Of a stretch of DNA of 64,000 bases, positions 1 through 14,300 are shown piece by piece. Numbering within the stretch: position 1 is the stretch's first letter; every line of letters starts with the position of its first letter. Made by a program: the position numbers and the translations under genes. Under the pieces are notes generated by a model. That model was not told the DNA's origin. It worked only from the letters and a program-made list of their open reading frames with translations, and searched no databases. The DNA is from Phoma sp. XZ068 (taxonomy: Eukaryota > Ascomycota > Dothideomycetes > Pleosporales > Didymellaceae): positions 1,240,001-1,304,000 of the forward strand of contig RBKR01000009.1 in NCBI GenBank assembly GCA_004835665.1, read 5' to 3'.

Positions 1-878
1 TCTGAAGAGTGAGAGTACGGAGTTCAGGAGTATATCTTAACGGTAGGGCGTTCATCGGCGTGTGGATTGAGAAGCATACTTGCTTCATACGGTTCACTCA
101 TCTTCGAACAGGTTAGGGCGGTCATCTTTACGATACCCTGGAGCATTACAGGCGTTACACTGGAGCATTTTACGATGGGTATTACCTACCAAACCCGGTC
201 CATACCCGAGCTGTTTGTTTGTATCAACAGCAACATAGACGAACGGGCTTGACGAAATTCGACAACACCGCGCTGCCACCAGCCCCCGAGTCAATCAAGT
301 GACTTGTTACTGTACTCTAGATCTTCATGACATCGAGTTTCAACTTTTCTCCTCTGCTTCTATTCATCTGCTCGCTTCACCAGCAGCTAGATGCTCATTT
401 CGTGTCTTACTGACTCGTACCCGGTGTGGGCAAGGTATCTTCGAGGGTGCAACTGTCTAGCGGTGGTCATGCAGGTGACTGCTAGATGCGACTCCTCAGA
501 AATGTCTACAGCAATGGACACCTTTTCTCATTGGTTGCTTTGCTTTACGCAAACGGTCAAGGAAGAAAGGTGGACGAGCATCTGTCTGACAAGTGCAACT
601 GAATCTTTGAGATTGCTAAATCGCGGCCCCGAAGACATGATGAGCAGTCTCTCCATGTGTTCCGAGCGTCGTGCGCCTTTGGGTTCAGATCGTATGCCGA
701 ATTATGCTGTCAAGCATACACGATATAAGTGCTTGTGTTGTCCATCATGTAGACACCATCATCGTGCCGTGGACAGGGGTCTCATCGGAATTATCGGGAC
801 GCCAAGGCGTTCGAATGTCAACACGCGACGTACTTAACCAACAACACAGTTCATGGACACAATACCTCTGCTTCAGCC
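1..878. other. Intergenic, no supported gene
   Basis: Nothing recognisable is encoded here. An open frame at 391-837 starts with ATG but its composition (many Cys, Arg and Ser, no domain pattern) looks accidental. The right end must hold the PER1 promoter and leader. Confidence 0.5.
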
Positions 879-2008
879 ATGAGGTTAAACACAAGCTCAG
901 CATGGCAATCCATTGCCGTACTCCTTTTGTTAGGCGGAGCAGCGCAGGCTTCGTTGGGCGACAGGCTGCCTGACTTTCGGCATTGCTTGGAGGTATGCCG
1001 CAGTATCAGGACAGCTTCCATCCCAACTAACAGCTATTCCAGGTCTGCAGAGAAGCCAATTGCGGCGAGAATCCAACTCCCATACGTACGCCACCGCTTC
1101 ACATTCCTCCAATGTCATCTAACCCCACCAGCCTTCCACCGCCGCATCCTCTTTTGGGACTGTCCCGCTGAGTGCGACTACACCTGCCAACACATCGTCA
1201 CTACGAAGCGCCTCACCCGCGACCCGCCATACATGCAGCCCATATACCAGTTCCACGGCAAATGGCCCTTCTTCCGTTTCATGGGCATGCAAGAGCCGTT
1301 CAGCGTCATCTTCTCGCTGTTCAATTACCTCGCACACGACTGGGGCATGGCACAACTTCGCGACAAGATCCCCGCTTCCTACTCCCTACGCAAATACTAC
1401 CTCTGGTTTGGATATGTCGGTTTGGCGAGCTGGACGTTCAGCATGATCTTCCACACCAGGGACTTCAACATCACTGAAAAGCTGGACTACTGGGCAGCTG
1501 GTGCGAACGTGCTGTATGGGTTATACTACGCGCCAATTAGGGTGTTCCGGCTCGATCGCGACGAGCCAAGGAAACAGAGCGTGTTGAGGCTATGGACGGC
1601 GCTCTGCATACTGCTATACATCATGCACGTCTTATACCTCTCGTTGTGGAGCTGGGACTACACGTACAACATGGCTGCGAACGTTGTGGTTGGCGCTTTG
1701 TCGAATATACTGTGGAGTGGGTTCAGTTACGTGCAGTACAAAAGGATTGGAAGGACATGGGCGGTGCTGCCTGGTATCTGCGTGGCCTGGCTCATCTCAG
1801 CGATGAGCTTGGAGCTCATGGACTTTGCGCCATGGAAGGGCATGGTCGACGCACACAGCCTGTGGCACTTGGGAACAGTGGTGCCTACAGTTTTGTGGTA
1901 CAAGTAAGTCGACTAGCAACGTTCAACTAGTGAGAACGTACTAACAGTCACAGCTTCTTGATCAAGGATGCGCAGGAAGACATAGCAGGTACGCGACTCA
2001 AGCAATGA
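879..2008 (+). CDS. PER1: PER1/PGAP3 family GPI-anchor lipid remodelling protein
   Basis: Protein of 327 residues from four exons: 879-992, 1043-1085, 1132-1903 and 1954-2008. The splices restore family-typical sequence: LEVCREANCGENPTPIPFHR across the first two introns and WYNFLIKDAQ across the last. An N-terminal signal peptide (residues 1-24) precedes the conserved SLGDRLPDF. A Cys-rich luminal segment (CPAECDYTCQH) follows, then several membrane spans and the C-terminal HSLWH motif, which with the upstream FHTRD carries the His/Asp pattern of the CREST hydrolase superfamily. Family members sit in the ER membrane and remove the sn-2 acyl chain of GPI anchors so that the lipid can be exchanged. 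The start is the ATG directly before the signal peptide. The gene is convergent with the NRPS, with 368 bases between stop codons. The call is firm; function is from the family. Confidence 0.95.
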
Positions 2009-2376
2009 CCTTGCATCGATTGCTCGTTACCCAAGTCTGCTGCTTACCACGCTCTGCTCAGGCAATTTACCCACAGCTAATCGTGGTGCAGGCGCACGAA
2101 AAGGAAAGGACTAGATCACCGTGTCGATGACCATAAGCAAAGCGTCATTCAATGCCGCACTAGTTCCAAGATACAATGCATACACGCACCATAAGCGTCT
2201 CAATATACAACCTTCCTCGGCGTAGTTTCGCCGTAATGTTGAGAGGAAACAGGTTCGTCAATCTATATGCTAAATTCTAGACGTGCGCCATGACCAAAAA
2301 CCGCTTCAAAGCTTCAATACTTGGGAATAGTCGACGAAAATCCTGCGCTTACACCATGCTGTTACCAGAACGTTTA
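2009..2376. other. Convergent 3' intergenic region
   Basis: Lies between the PER1 stop and the NRPS stop on the opposite strand. I see only 3' UTR-like sequence and no coding region. Confidence 0.6.
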
Positions 2377-5300
2377 TTACGCCTGGCCCAATGCCTCCAT
2401 TTCTAATTTCAACCTCTCAATCAAATCTTCTCCATCATCCAAGCTCAACAGGTCAGTCGGTGCGAAAACACCGACATTCAATCTCCCATTGCGAATCGTA
2501 GCTTCAATGTCAATAGCGTGCTGCTCAATATTAGCCACTTCTCTACAACACCGAGGAGTTTTCATGACTTACAAGATACGCCGCATTCACACGTTCATCC
2601 ACCATCTCTTTAGGTGCCTCCCAGGCTTTGTGATCGATTTCAGTCACCCTGCTAATAGCCTCCTGCCAGCTGTCCTTAGGTGTAATCTTGACCTGGCCAC
2701 CTTCTAGAACCGATGTGTTGTCAATGGCATCAGGCAGACTGAGGAAGTTGACGAACGTGTCGACCTTGACACTCGTCCACTCGCTGATCTCGAAGAGACT
2801 CGTTGTTACGATCGCTGGCTCGCTTATGTTTTGTAGGTCACGTTGGATCTGACCTGCTGCTTCAACGATGGAAGTGCTACGTGGTGATCGGACGCGAAGA
2901 GGGAGCAAATTCACTGTTGGGATTGCAGCCGTGGGAAGGTTGGCAACCGGGAGTGACCGATTGGCGAGGTAGATGCCAATCGCAACATCACGGTCGCCAC
3001 GAGCTATTCTTGCTGCGTATAGTTTTGCATAAGCCGCAAGGAAGAGCGCTTGTGTGGAGATGCCATGATGGCGAGCGGTGCTTTCCAATTCAGATGTATG
3101 CAGAAGGCTAGGCTTGAAGATCTCTGTCTTCAAACTGAGTGTGACTTCCGCTTTGGTATTGTAATGCGGTTCCATGCCGTCGAAGTACTGCGTCCAGAAC
3201 GATTTTCGGTGTAATGGCGCCGACCCAGCGTGAGCCACGGCGACGTACTCTTCAAGTGTATGGCCTGGTGAGGAAGGCACTCCAGCGTTGCAGTGGCATT
3301 GGAGCTGTTTCATTAGAAGCGATAAGCTCACGCCATCGTACAAGGCGTGATGGATCTTCAACTTGAGTATCCAACCCGACGCTATTCTCAAGACGAAAAG
3401 GTGGGCCCAGGGTTGCCGTGCTGCAACCTTGTTCATGGTCTTGGTTACGGTCTCTTCGCCTTGGCTGGTGATGTCGGTCAATGAAGTTTTTGCTTCTCTG
3501 ACCACAACTTGGATGTATGGTAAGTCGCTCCGATCAGTTATAACAATGTATGTGCGGAGTATTGGGTTCGCTATGATGAGGTCTTCCCAGGACTTTTGCA
3601 GAACTTCGAGGCTTACAGGGCCATCCAAGTCGTAAATAAACTCTGGGTAGAAGTTGGTACCCTTGGTTTTGAGCCACATAGAGACCATATACAGCTGGCC
3701 AGCTGTGACAGGTAGGAAGCGGTCAAGCTGTGAGGCTTCGATCCCGGCCCGCCTCAGGACCATGTCTTGGTCTAGTCCGCGCAAGGCATGTTTGACGACA
3801 ACACTCGAGTCGGTATTGCCTAACAAAATGGACTTTGTGTGTTTGTCCGCCAATTCAGCCATCTTGTCTACAGTGCCAGCTTTGAGCATATCGCTGACAC
3901 TGAGCGCAATGCCTTGTTTGCGTAGAATCGAGGATACCTTGATAGCACTGATAGAATCTAGGCCGATGTGGAAGACTGACATGCTTCGTTCAATATCTTT
4001 TTCTTGAACCTGAGCCACGGAAGCTAGTACTTTTCGAATCTGTGTGTATGATTCTGACAGCGGTGCGTCGACTCGAGGGTGCAGCTGCTTGTCTGTGTTG
4101 GATGTTGCCAGCATATGCGTACTTGCTTCTCTAAACGCTGGCAAGCCACACACTGATGTTCCGTGTGGCGTCAAAGATATGGTTGGATCTTCAGGACTCT
4201 GAACGATATTGCAAAGTACCTGGTTCAAACGGTTGAGCAGCGTCTGAGCTCCCTCCAAATTCAGGATTTCGTCTTTGACCGCGCAACGCCAGATCAGCGT
4301 GTCGTTGACGGCCTCCATTTCCACACAAATCGGGTACTCGACGTCGCTTTGACCATCTATGCTTGCGTAAAGCTTCTTCCCTGGGCTGGCGTCTTGCTCC
4401 ATACTCTTCTGGTATATGAACAGGCTATCGAACAACTTGCCCTGCGCTCCTACAAAGGCTGAAGCTTTACGAAGAGGGTAATGCTGCCACTGCTTGATGT
4501 TATTGAAGTTGTTTTGCATGTACTGTAGCAAATCTGAACATGAGCCATGCAACACGGTGCGAATGGGAACGGTGTTCATGGTCGGGAAGACGATTTGAGC
4601 ATTTTCATCATCATCGCGACCAGAAAGCACGCAGCCGAATACGACGTCCAATGAGCCCACGTATGATGCCAATGTAAGGGCGAAGATTGTCTGACCCAAT
4701 GCTTGTATTGACACCTTGCTAGTCTTGGCAAAAGTTGCGATATCAGATAGTCTTACATCGCTTGTGAGTTCTTTGCGGAAGACCTTTCTCGTTCCAATAG
4801 TGTCAAGGCGACGACGGGGAAGAAGACTTGGCTTCAGCCCAGTCAAGTAGTCCTTCCAAAAGTGAGCGGCGTCTGATCCAGAGCCAGCAAGTATGTCGGC
4901 CAAAGTAACTTCATAGCTGGGAGGAGGAGTGTATTGCACATAATAGGCCGCGTTGACAGCTTCATGTAGCAAACTCAATGACCAGCCGTCGTAGAGTGCA
5001 TGAGCAATTGACAAGATCTGGTATTTGTGCTTGGACGTCTCCACAAATGTAACCTTGAAAGGTGGGTCCAGCGTCTTTGACTGCACTGCTGCGCTGCGTA
5101 GTTCATCAAAGATTCCAGAGAAATCCGGTCTTTCAACCACGTCATACTTTCGCCGTTGCACACAAACGTCGAATGATTCTTGCTTGACAACAATCTGGGC
5201 ATATGCTCCGTCAATCTGTGGATCATCAACTTCAATAAATGCCGTGCGTAATATTGGTGTTGACCGGATGACTGTTTGCCACGAATTACACAGTTTGTCG

Positions 5301-8300
5301 ATATCAGTGTCTGCGGCCAGTTCTGCGACATCGAAGTTGTAGTATCTTTCATAGTTTGAAGCAACCATCTTGGCTACCATAGCTTCCTGCAAAGGTGTAA
5401 GGGGCAAGATGTCGTCGACTTTGCTCATGTCTACTGCGTGTGATTCGAAATAGTGTCGTAGCTGACCTTTGCGGCCAGTGAACTCTTTCTTTGCTTGGGG
5501 TTGACGGCTGTCGACACGAGCAGTTCGTATATTGTTGACCATGCCATTGATGGTGAGGCCTCGCATGATTCCGCTGACAGTTAAATGGACGCCGCGATTC
5601 TTGAGTTTCGATGATAGCTTAATGGCATCAATGCTGTCTAGGCCCAGCTCAAATATTGATATCGACTCGTTGACCTTAGCCACTTCGACTCTAGTAAGAT
5701 TTGAGATCTCTTCTCTGATTATGGCAGCATTCTCCGTCCAGTGGAACTCTGTCGTCCCATTCATGGCTTCTGTGAGATTTGACTCAGTTGCCAGATTGTT
5801 CAGATCGCTGTCACTCAGAGTGACCGGTGGCTCCAGTACGGTAGAAGGGTCCGCCAATGCACTTCTCAGTGCGTCTTCGAAACGATCGAGGAGCTTATTC
5901 GAAGTCTGTACGCTTGAGATGTGACCTTGGGTGGCCAAGGTTAGCAAAAAGTGGTCATGGCTCTTCTGCTCGATCTCAATTGCCAAAGGGTAATCTATTC
6001 CCGCATCGTCGTCCAGAAACACCCATGCATCATTACTCCTCCACCAATCCCCACCAGTCTGCGCAACCTGGTAGACAAACAAGGTATCGAAGAGCGGCTG
6101 GCTGGGACCCTTTCTGCACCATTTCATGATATCACGTAATGGTGTATGTTGGTACGGAAGAGCTGCAGTGTTGAACTCATGCACCCTAGCGATCACGGAC
6201 GCCCACGTATCCCCAGGTTTAATTTCGTGTTGATAGGGAACAGTGTTGAACAAGGGACCAATGACGCGGTCAGCACGCTCAATTTCGAGATTTCGACCAG
6301 ATACTACCATGCCTGTGGTGACTGGGACTTGTACATAGCCCTGCAAAACATGCATCCAACAAGCTTGAGCAATAGCTTGGGCTGTGACGTTCAATTTCCT
6401 TCTTGTTGGATCATATGCTGGGATCGAATTGAGCTCTCGAGTGACCACGATGGTGCCTTGGGTCGTCTGTTCCGTCAATGATGCAAGTGGTCTTAGGGTG
6501 TGGCCTTTAAGGTGGCTCTCCCAAAACTGTTTTGCGCCTTCGGCAGCTCGTAATGGACCGTGTGGAAGAACATCATAGAAAGTTGGAATATTCAACACCT
6601 CGGCTTCCTTGCCATCATATATCCTCCGTACTTCTTTGACCAGCAACTCAATGCTGTTGCCGTCATACAATCCATGGAAGATATGGAGGATGAGCAGTTG
6701 ATTTCTCGGTGGACCGATGAGATGAAGCTCGAAAGGTCTGGTGAGCTCGAAACGGTTCGCTTGACGCCAGCTCTGTCGACGTTTCTGCATGCAGTCCGGT
6801 ACTGATAGATGCTCGATATCGTGCTCGCTCCAAGGCAATGGGGTCTCTCTTAAAACAGCCTGCACATAACCATCATCTGTGTTCACAAAGGCTGTTCGCA
6901 AAATCTGTGTGTTCCTAAAGACTGCGCCCCAAGCCGACCGCAGGCGACAGACGTCGATGTCCATGTTGAGCTCGAACTTGAAGGCATTGAGATAGACACC
7001 ATTGTCGCTGTCTAGGCATCGTGCAATCATACCTTGCTGGAGAGGTGTGCAAGGGGCAAGCACTTCAATGACTCGCGAATCTACACCAAGTGTTTGAGCG
7101 ACTACACGTCGCTGTCGGTGCTGTGTAGCAGTAATGGCCTGTTGTGCGGCGATGAAGGAGCCGTGGTTGTCTGCAGTCGAATCAGAGCTAGAGAGGACCT
7201 TGGCTAGTTGACTTATGCTGGGGTGCCTCAATAGAACAGCAGCAGTAGCACGAACGTAACCACCCTGCCTCAGAGCTCTCGACACTCCTATGACTGATAT
7301 GGAGTCCATACCCAACTCATAGAAGCTGGAGTTCTTGTCTATAGAGCTTTCACCGATGCTTAAAGCTTCAGCTATAACATGGCGTAGCCTCTCTTCTTGC
7401 TCTGACCAGGCCTCCCCAACGCCGCCAAAGGTTGCTGATAGCTGATGCAATTCTTTGCTTGACAATGTTTCGTATATTTGTTTCAGTTGCTTTCCATCGG
7501 CCTTGTTGTTGATGTTAAGGGGCATTGAAGCTAATGGCACGAAATGTGTTGGGACCATGTAGGGTGGCAGTTTATTGAGACATGCCCCCTTCGCACCACA
7601 TAGTCTAGCAGCTTCTGCCAGCAGTACGTTAGGTTCGCGAGCAGAATTGATTCCGATGACCACGAATGCAACAAGTTGCTCTTTTTGTTGCTCAGGGTGT
7701 TTGAGAACCAGCGTTGCCACATCCGTGAAGCCTTTACTTGCTTGTCTGATGACAGAGTTGATCTCGCCTATTTCTAGTCGCTGCCCACGTAGTTTGACTT
7801 GGTCGTCCGCACGACCTAAGAAGTCGAAGGTGCCGTCGTGTAATATTCTGACCAGATCTCCAGTGCGATACACTCTCTCATCAAAGCGATCAAGGTAAGC
7901 GAACCGCTCTTTGGTCAGCTCTGGGCGGTGCAGGTAGCCTTTGCCAACAAGCTTGCCAGAAACGCAGAGCTCGCCAACACCACCTCGAAGAACAGGAATG
8001 TCAGAACCGGGTTTCAGAACATATGACCCAACATTGTCGAATTGAGATCCAATGTTGGAAGGCTTACCATTGGCTGGAACGCGTGGGTACATTGTACAGC
8101 CAATGGTAGCTTCAGTGGGTCCGTAACCGTTGTAGATGACGCTCTGCGGGCCCCAGACATCCAAGATTTCCTGCTTCAGGCTCTCTCCCCCGGTAATGAA
8201 CACACCTTTACACAAGCTTGGGACGTCGTCTGGGTGCAGAATCTGGGCCAGACTAGGCGTGAGATCGATGTGCGTGATGTTGAGTGTACGGATGGAGTTT

Positions 8301-11300
8301 GCTATGTCCTCGAAAATGAGATCGCGTGGTGCCGACACAACACAAATGCCTACTGACCAGCTCCAGTATTGTTCCAGAACTTGGACATCGAAATGGAATG
8401 ATGCGAATTGCAGCCAACGCGAAGTACTATCCCAGTGCCCGGCAAACAGTCGCTGAAAGGCAAGCATTGCTTGTACCGCGTTCTCATGGGTCAGTTCGCA
8501 TCCTTTGGGCGTACCGGTAGTGCCGCTAGTATAGAGACAGTAACTGCGATCTTGGGCGTCGATAGTCCTTTCAAGCCGAGGCCTTGCCGCAGGGAGGTTG
8601 TATGTAGCAATCATATCAAGATCAAGTACTGGCACCTTGACATCCTTTTTGAACTTCGCAGATTGTACACTCATCGAGAGCACTGCCTGAACACCCGAAT
8701 CTTCTACGATGAAGGCCTGACGGGCACTTGGTGCACTCGGATCGATAGCGACAAACGCACAACCAGCCTTCAATACTCCTAGCATTGCAAAAGATGCTTC
8801 TGGGCACTTGTCAAAGCATACACCAATGAGTCCGCCTTGCTGGACGTGGTGAGATAGCAACAGGTGTGCAATTTTGTTGCCCTCGGTATCGAGCTCACAA
8901 TAGGTCCATCTCTTACTAGCAAGGTGCTCGTCATGTATTGAGGTTGCAAACTCGAGTGCAATGTGGTCGGGGTGCATGTCGGCAGTGAACTCAACGAACT
9001 CGTGAAGCAGCTTTACTTCAGATGGCAAGGTGGCTACCATCGCTGGGGTGATGGAGTATAATGATCGATCCAAAGAAGTATCGGTCGCAGGAGTATTGTG
9101 TGTAACAATGTAGCTCCTCATAGCACGGTCGAGCTGTTCAAGGATCAAGCCAGCCTGTTCGGGTGGGATAACGTGCGGTAGGTAGGTTAAACGATACTCC
9201 AAAACATTTTGTCTGATTTCGAGTTCAATCGACATCATGTATTCTGTCGTCGCCTTCTCCTCCACAACTGCCCACAGTTGATTCTGCTGTCTCCGTCCTG
9301 TTGTCTTCTGGAGGGCAAACAGAGAGTCGAACAAGGACTCGTTTGGCAGTCCCATCAACTTTTGAATCTTGTTGAGTGGCGTGAACTGATGCTGATGCAG
9401 TTCTGCGTTGAGTTCCATGACTGATTGCATAGTCTCCGCCTTGTCATCGGTTATCGTGCATGGAAATGGTACTGTATTGATGCATGGGAGCGCAGCATTG
9501 TTGGCAGCCTCTGAGGTGCGACCTGAAAACACGACACCAATCGTTACTGTAGGCTCTCCAGTGTATGCAGACACGATGGATGCCCAGCTAGCGATACCAG
9601 CAGCTTGTAGCGTGATGTTTGCCATACGGCAGCCGTCCTCAATCTCAGCGGCAGACATCAAAGATGCCTTTGCGAGCACCGCTGGAGGTGCGGGTCGACA
9701 CTTTATAGATGTCATATTCGGGAAGCGGGATGGAACCGTCTTTTTCCCTAGGTGACGCCAGAACTTTTCTGTCTGTTCGCTCTGGTTATAATTTAGCTGC
9801 AGAAGTTCGCTAAGCAAAGGTTCAAGATGTGCTTGACCCGGTCTTGTATCATTGTTGTAGAAGGCCACAACATCGTCGAAAATCAATTGCAAGCTATGCG
9901 CATCAAACAGTGCATGGAACATTGATAGATCGAGGAAGATGTCCTCGTCGTTAGCAATGACTCGGACATCCCACATTGGCTGATGAAGCTTCGTCAGAGC
10001 CTCGCGCTGCAGCTGGTCCAACCTCTCTGCAGCCAGTCCAGGGTCCGTATCGGCCGCTTCCGACCACGGCAAGGCGAATGATCTCGCTGTATGCTGCACA
10101 GTCGCGAATGAGTAATTCTCATCCTTGATTTCAGCAAAACCTGTTCGAAGCATTGGATGGCGCATCGTTGTTTTTGCCCAAGCATCTTTCAGCTTTGTAA
10201 TGTTCCTGTCAGAGCTGTGGAGTTGGAGGCGGAGATAGTTGTAATAAACCGATCCGCCCTTAGCAATGAACTGCGAGATCATACCCTGTTGGAGAGGAGT
10301 ACAAGGGCGAATAGCTTCGATGAGATGTTCAGCAAGCCCGCAGCTTTCCATAACAGCTGCTCTGTGTTTCCTATCGAAACCCTCGAAATCAAAGGGCTTG
10401 ATCCATGGTCTAGCTGCTTGGGACCTCGTTTCGAGTTGCTCAGCAAGATCAATGCAGCTGTTGAACTTCATGACATCGGATGAATTTACATCATTGCCAC
10501 ACTTTCGAAGCTCGGCCGCGATTTGGACAGCACTGATACTGTCGAGGCCCAGTTGATAGATTGACGTATCTGGGAGGATCTCATGCACAGGGGTATTTGA
10601 GAGTCGGCTCAGCACATCTCGAACAAGGAGCTGGACATTGGTCCATTTGTAGTTGCCATCCACGCCGTTTGACGTTCCATTTGCTGTGGTAGCAGATTTG
10701 AAAATCTCCGTCAACGCTCTCTTGTCAACCTTGCCGGCCATTGATCTAGGTATACCGTCAACGAAGATGCAGAACTGTGGCAGCATGTATGCAGGCAGTT
10801 GACTTTTCGCAACTTGCATGGTTTTCCTTCGAAGAGCTGTCTTTTCGCCAGCGTCAAGTTGGTTGCTAGTGGCGAGGAAAGCGACGAGCTGTTCCTTGGC
10901 TTGTGCGTCTTTTTTCAAGATTTGTGTAGCCACAGATCTAATACGGGCATCGCATTTTTGTAGCACCTGGCTGATCTCTCCAAGCTCTACTCTCAGCCCA
11001 CGAATTTTGACTTGATCATCCACACGACCAATAAACTCGAAGTTGCCATCGCTAAGCATGCGTACTATGTCACCACTCTTGTAGAACCTCTGACCGCAAC
11101 GGGTCACGAAGCGTTCATTGGTGAGCTCAGATTGGCCAAGATAACCTCGAGCCAACTGTGCACCTCCAATATACAGTTCGCCAAGGCTGAGTGTAGGTAA
11201 CGGATGTTCACCGTGGGCCGAGAAAATAGCAAAAGATGTACTTGGGTAGGGTCGACCGATGACTGATGTTTTAATGTCCTGCTCCATGGGGAACATGGTT

Positions 11301-14300
11301 GTACAGAATGCAGCTTCGGTGGGTCCATAGGAGTTGACGCAAGCGCCGTTCCATTCCATGGCAACATTGGCTGACATTGCCTCTCCAATGCAGTACAGCC
11401 ACTGCACACTAGGTACTTGAGCTCGTGTAAGTGTGGCTGCAACAGAAGGCGTAAGATCCAGTAGAGTCGCTTCAAGCGAGTTGACAACATGTGACAGTTT
11501 GTCGAGCATGAAATTTTGTTCTGCTGCGCAGAGAGTGAAACCAAATGTCCAAGCCATGAAACAATCGTAGTAGCACATGTCGAAAGTAATGCCCGCATAC
11601 TGCAGCAACCTCGAGGACCGATCCCATGGCACTAGTGATCTGGAGCTCTCTACAGTTTGTATCGGAGATCGATGCTCCATACTGACCGCCTTTGGAACAC
11701 CAGTTGAACCGCTGGTATACAGGCAGTAAGCGAGATTCGACCCGGTGAGATTTTTGATTTGAGGTGTTTCGCAAGTATTGAGATATCCGTTGTCGAGATC
11801 TGCGACGTTCAGAACCACTACAGTGGTTTGTTTGACAGATCTCGGTAAAAGCTCTGTATATAGTATAACCTTCGGGCTCAATTCTTCAAGCATCAATTCT
11901 TTGCGAGCTTCCGGCAGGTCGGGATGAACTGGAGCAAATGCGGCACCGGCCTTGAGGACTCCAAGGATGCTTGCGTAAAACATTGGAGATTTCGCGATGT
12001 GAATGGGAACAATGTCCTCTACTCCGACTCCCAGACGTATCAGCCTATATGCCACGTGGTCGGCTGTCAAGTTCAGTGTCCGGTATGACCATGTTGTTCT
12101 TCGTCCGTCTGCATGAAGGAAGTCAAGTGCATGTGCATCAGAGTGTGACGAGAGTGCGTTCTGCTCAAACGTTTTGTGTAGTAAATCAGAGTCCGAGGGT
12201 AGTCGCTCGAACCTCATGTTTGACGAAGCTCGAAGCGTCTGAGGAATGTCAACACAGTCGTCAGCTGCGGCATCTAAGTGCTGAGCCAGGGTCCATAGGC
12301 TGCTGTCGAACGTCTGAGCAACTATTTCAGCACACCTTGCGGACAGCACGCTGGTGTTATAATGCAGCGTCAGCTTCAGAACATTGTCTTGGTCGACTTG
12401 GTGGACCTCGCATACCGCAGGCAGGTCCATCTCGCCCAAGTGGTCTTCTAGGGTCCAAATTGTGTCATCGAGTGGTTTACTCGGTTGCTGAAGAATGACA
12501 AGCGTATCGAACAGTCGCCCTCCATTCCTGAGAGCAACATTCTGAATGCGTCGAAGGGCTGTCAATTGGTGTGATAGTGAGTCCACATTGAAATCATGCA
12601 ATAATCGGACCAATGCCAAGTTTGAGCGCGAGAAGTCGAACTTAGTTCTGACAGGTAGTGTGTTGAAGCATGGCGCTACAAGCCGATCAAGACCTTCTTC
12701 GGAAAGAGCGCGACCACTGACAACATTCCCAAAGCACAGGTCATTCTCACCAGTGTAGAAGTGCAAGAGCTTTGCCCAGGCAGCTTGAACGATTGAGAGT
12801 ACGGACACAGAAGCACGTTTAGACGCTGCACGAACCATGGCTAATGGTAGCTGCAGATCACGCTGTATCGAATTAGATGCGCCCAAGTGCTTATGTGTTT
12901 CGCCGGTTAAATCTGGGAAGTATGTAGGCTCGAAATCAGCGAACCGCATTGACCAGAACCTGTCAGCTTCGTCTGAATCTTGGGAGATCATGAGCTGAAG
13001 ATATCGGTCATAAGAAACGGTGGGTGATAACGTGCAGCTGAAATAAGCTTGTTGGACCTCTTCCAGCAGAGTTGCGATAGCAATACCGTCGTAAAGTGCA
13101 TGATGGCAGCTGAAGATGAGCTTTGTCGACGACTCTGCTCTATGAAGTGCAAGATACAGAGGCGGTCTGTGAGATTCAAGCAGACTCGCAAGAATTGAAT
13201 CCATTTGAGACCGGACATCATGGAGCGTCTTCAATTGACCCCAGCGCAGCTTGACGCTTTTTAAAACCACCTGTGCAAAGGCAAACTTTGAGTGGCTTGA
13301 CGACATGAATGCGGTTCGCAAGATTGAGTGACGAGTATGTGCAAGTTCCCAGCACGCTTGGAGGCGAGAGGTATCCCCTTTGATATCGAAGATCATAGTG
13401 TTGCTGTAGGCAGCCTTAGACGAAGCACTACTCGCCAGCATGGCTTCTTGCAAAGGGGTACAAGGATTGATTTTCTCCACCTGAAGGCCCAGTTTGTCGA
13501 ATCTAGAACGTATCTGAGATCTCTGCTCTTCCGGGAAAATATTATGAGGCTTCGCCATGTGAGTTCTGCGTACTTTTGACGAAGCAGCGCGATCAACCCG
13601 CATAAGATCCAGGTACGAAATGGTCGGGTTCTTAAGCACTTCTACAACCGTGAAGTCGCCAAGATTAGATTTCCTGAGGCTGTGGCAGAATCGTATGGCT
13701 GACACTGAGTCCAGTCCTAAGGTGAAGAAGGACGACGACGGCTGGATCCCTTCCACATTGACCTCGAGTATGCATGCGAGAATTCCCGCAACGCTTTTCG
13801 CCCAGTCTGATAGCGTATACTGTGTATCAATAGTTTCACCATTCGTATCACCATTGGTAGCATACGCTGGCGCAGACTGTGCGAGTTCAGTGTCACCGAG
13901 ACTTTTGAAGATTCCTTGCAACAGTCGTTTGTCGATCTTGGTTTGCGCAGTCATGGGAATCTTGCTTATTGGAATAAGGTAGGATGGTACCATGTACACC
14001 GGCAGCTGTCTGGAGATGGACTCGAAGGCCCGTAGTATAGTGGGCCTGATAGGTTCGGGATCCAAGGTCACGAATTGCTCTCTTGTGAAGTTCTTGGGAA
14101 CCCAGAATGTTACGAGGGTCTTGATGCCGCTTCCGGTTGAGAGAAGGAGAGTCACACAGTCGGTGACAGCGTCGTCATCCAAAACAATCGATGTGATCTC
14201 ACCAAGCTCAACTCTTTGACCACGTATCTTGACTTGATCATCCGACCGGCCAGTTGAAAGGATGCAATCATCCGGAAGAAGTCTACCCATGTCCCCAGAC

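Noticed and set aside
391..837. 148-residue open frame at the left edge
   Set aside because: No domain and an accidental-looking composition; nothing supports it as a gene.
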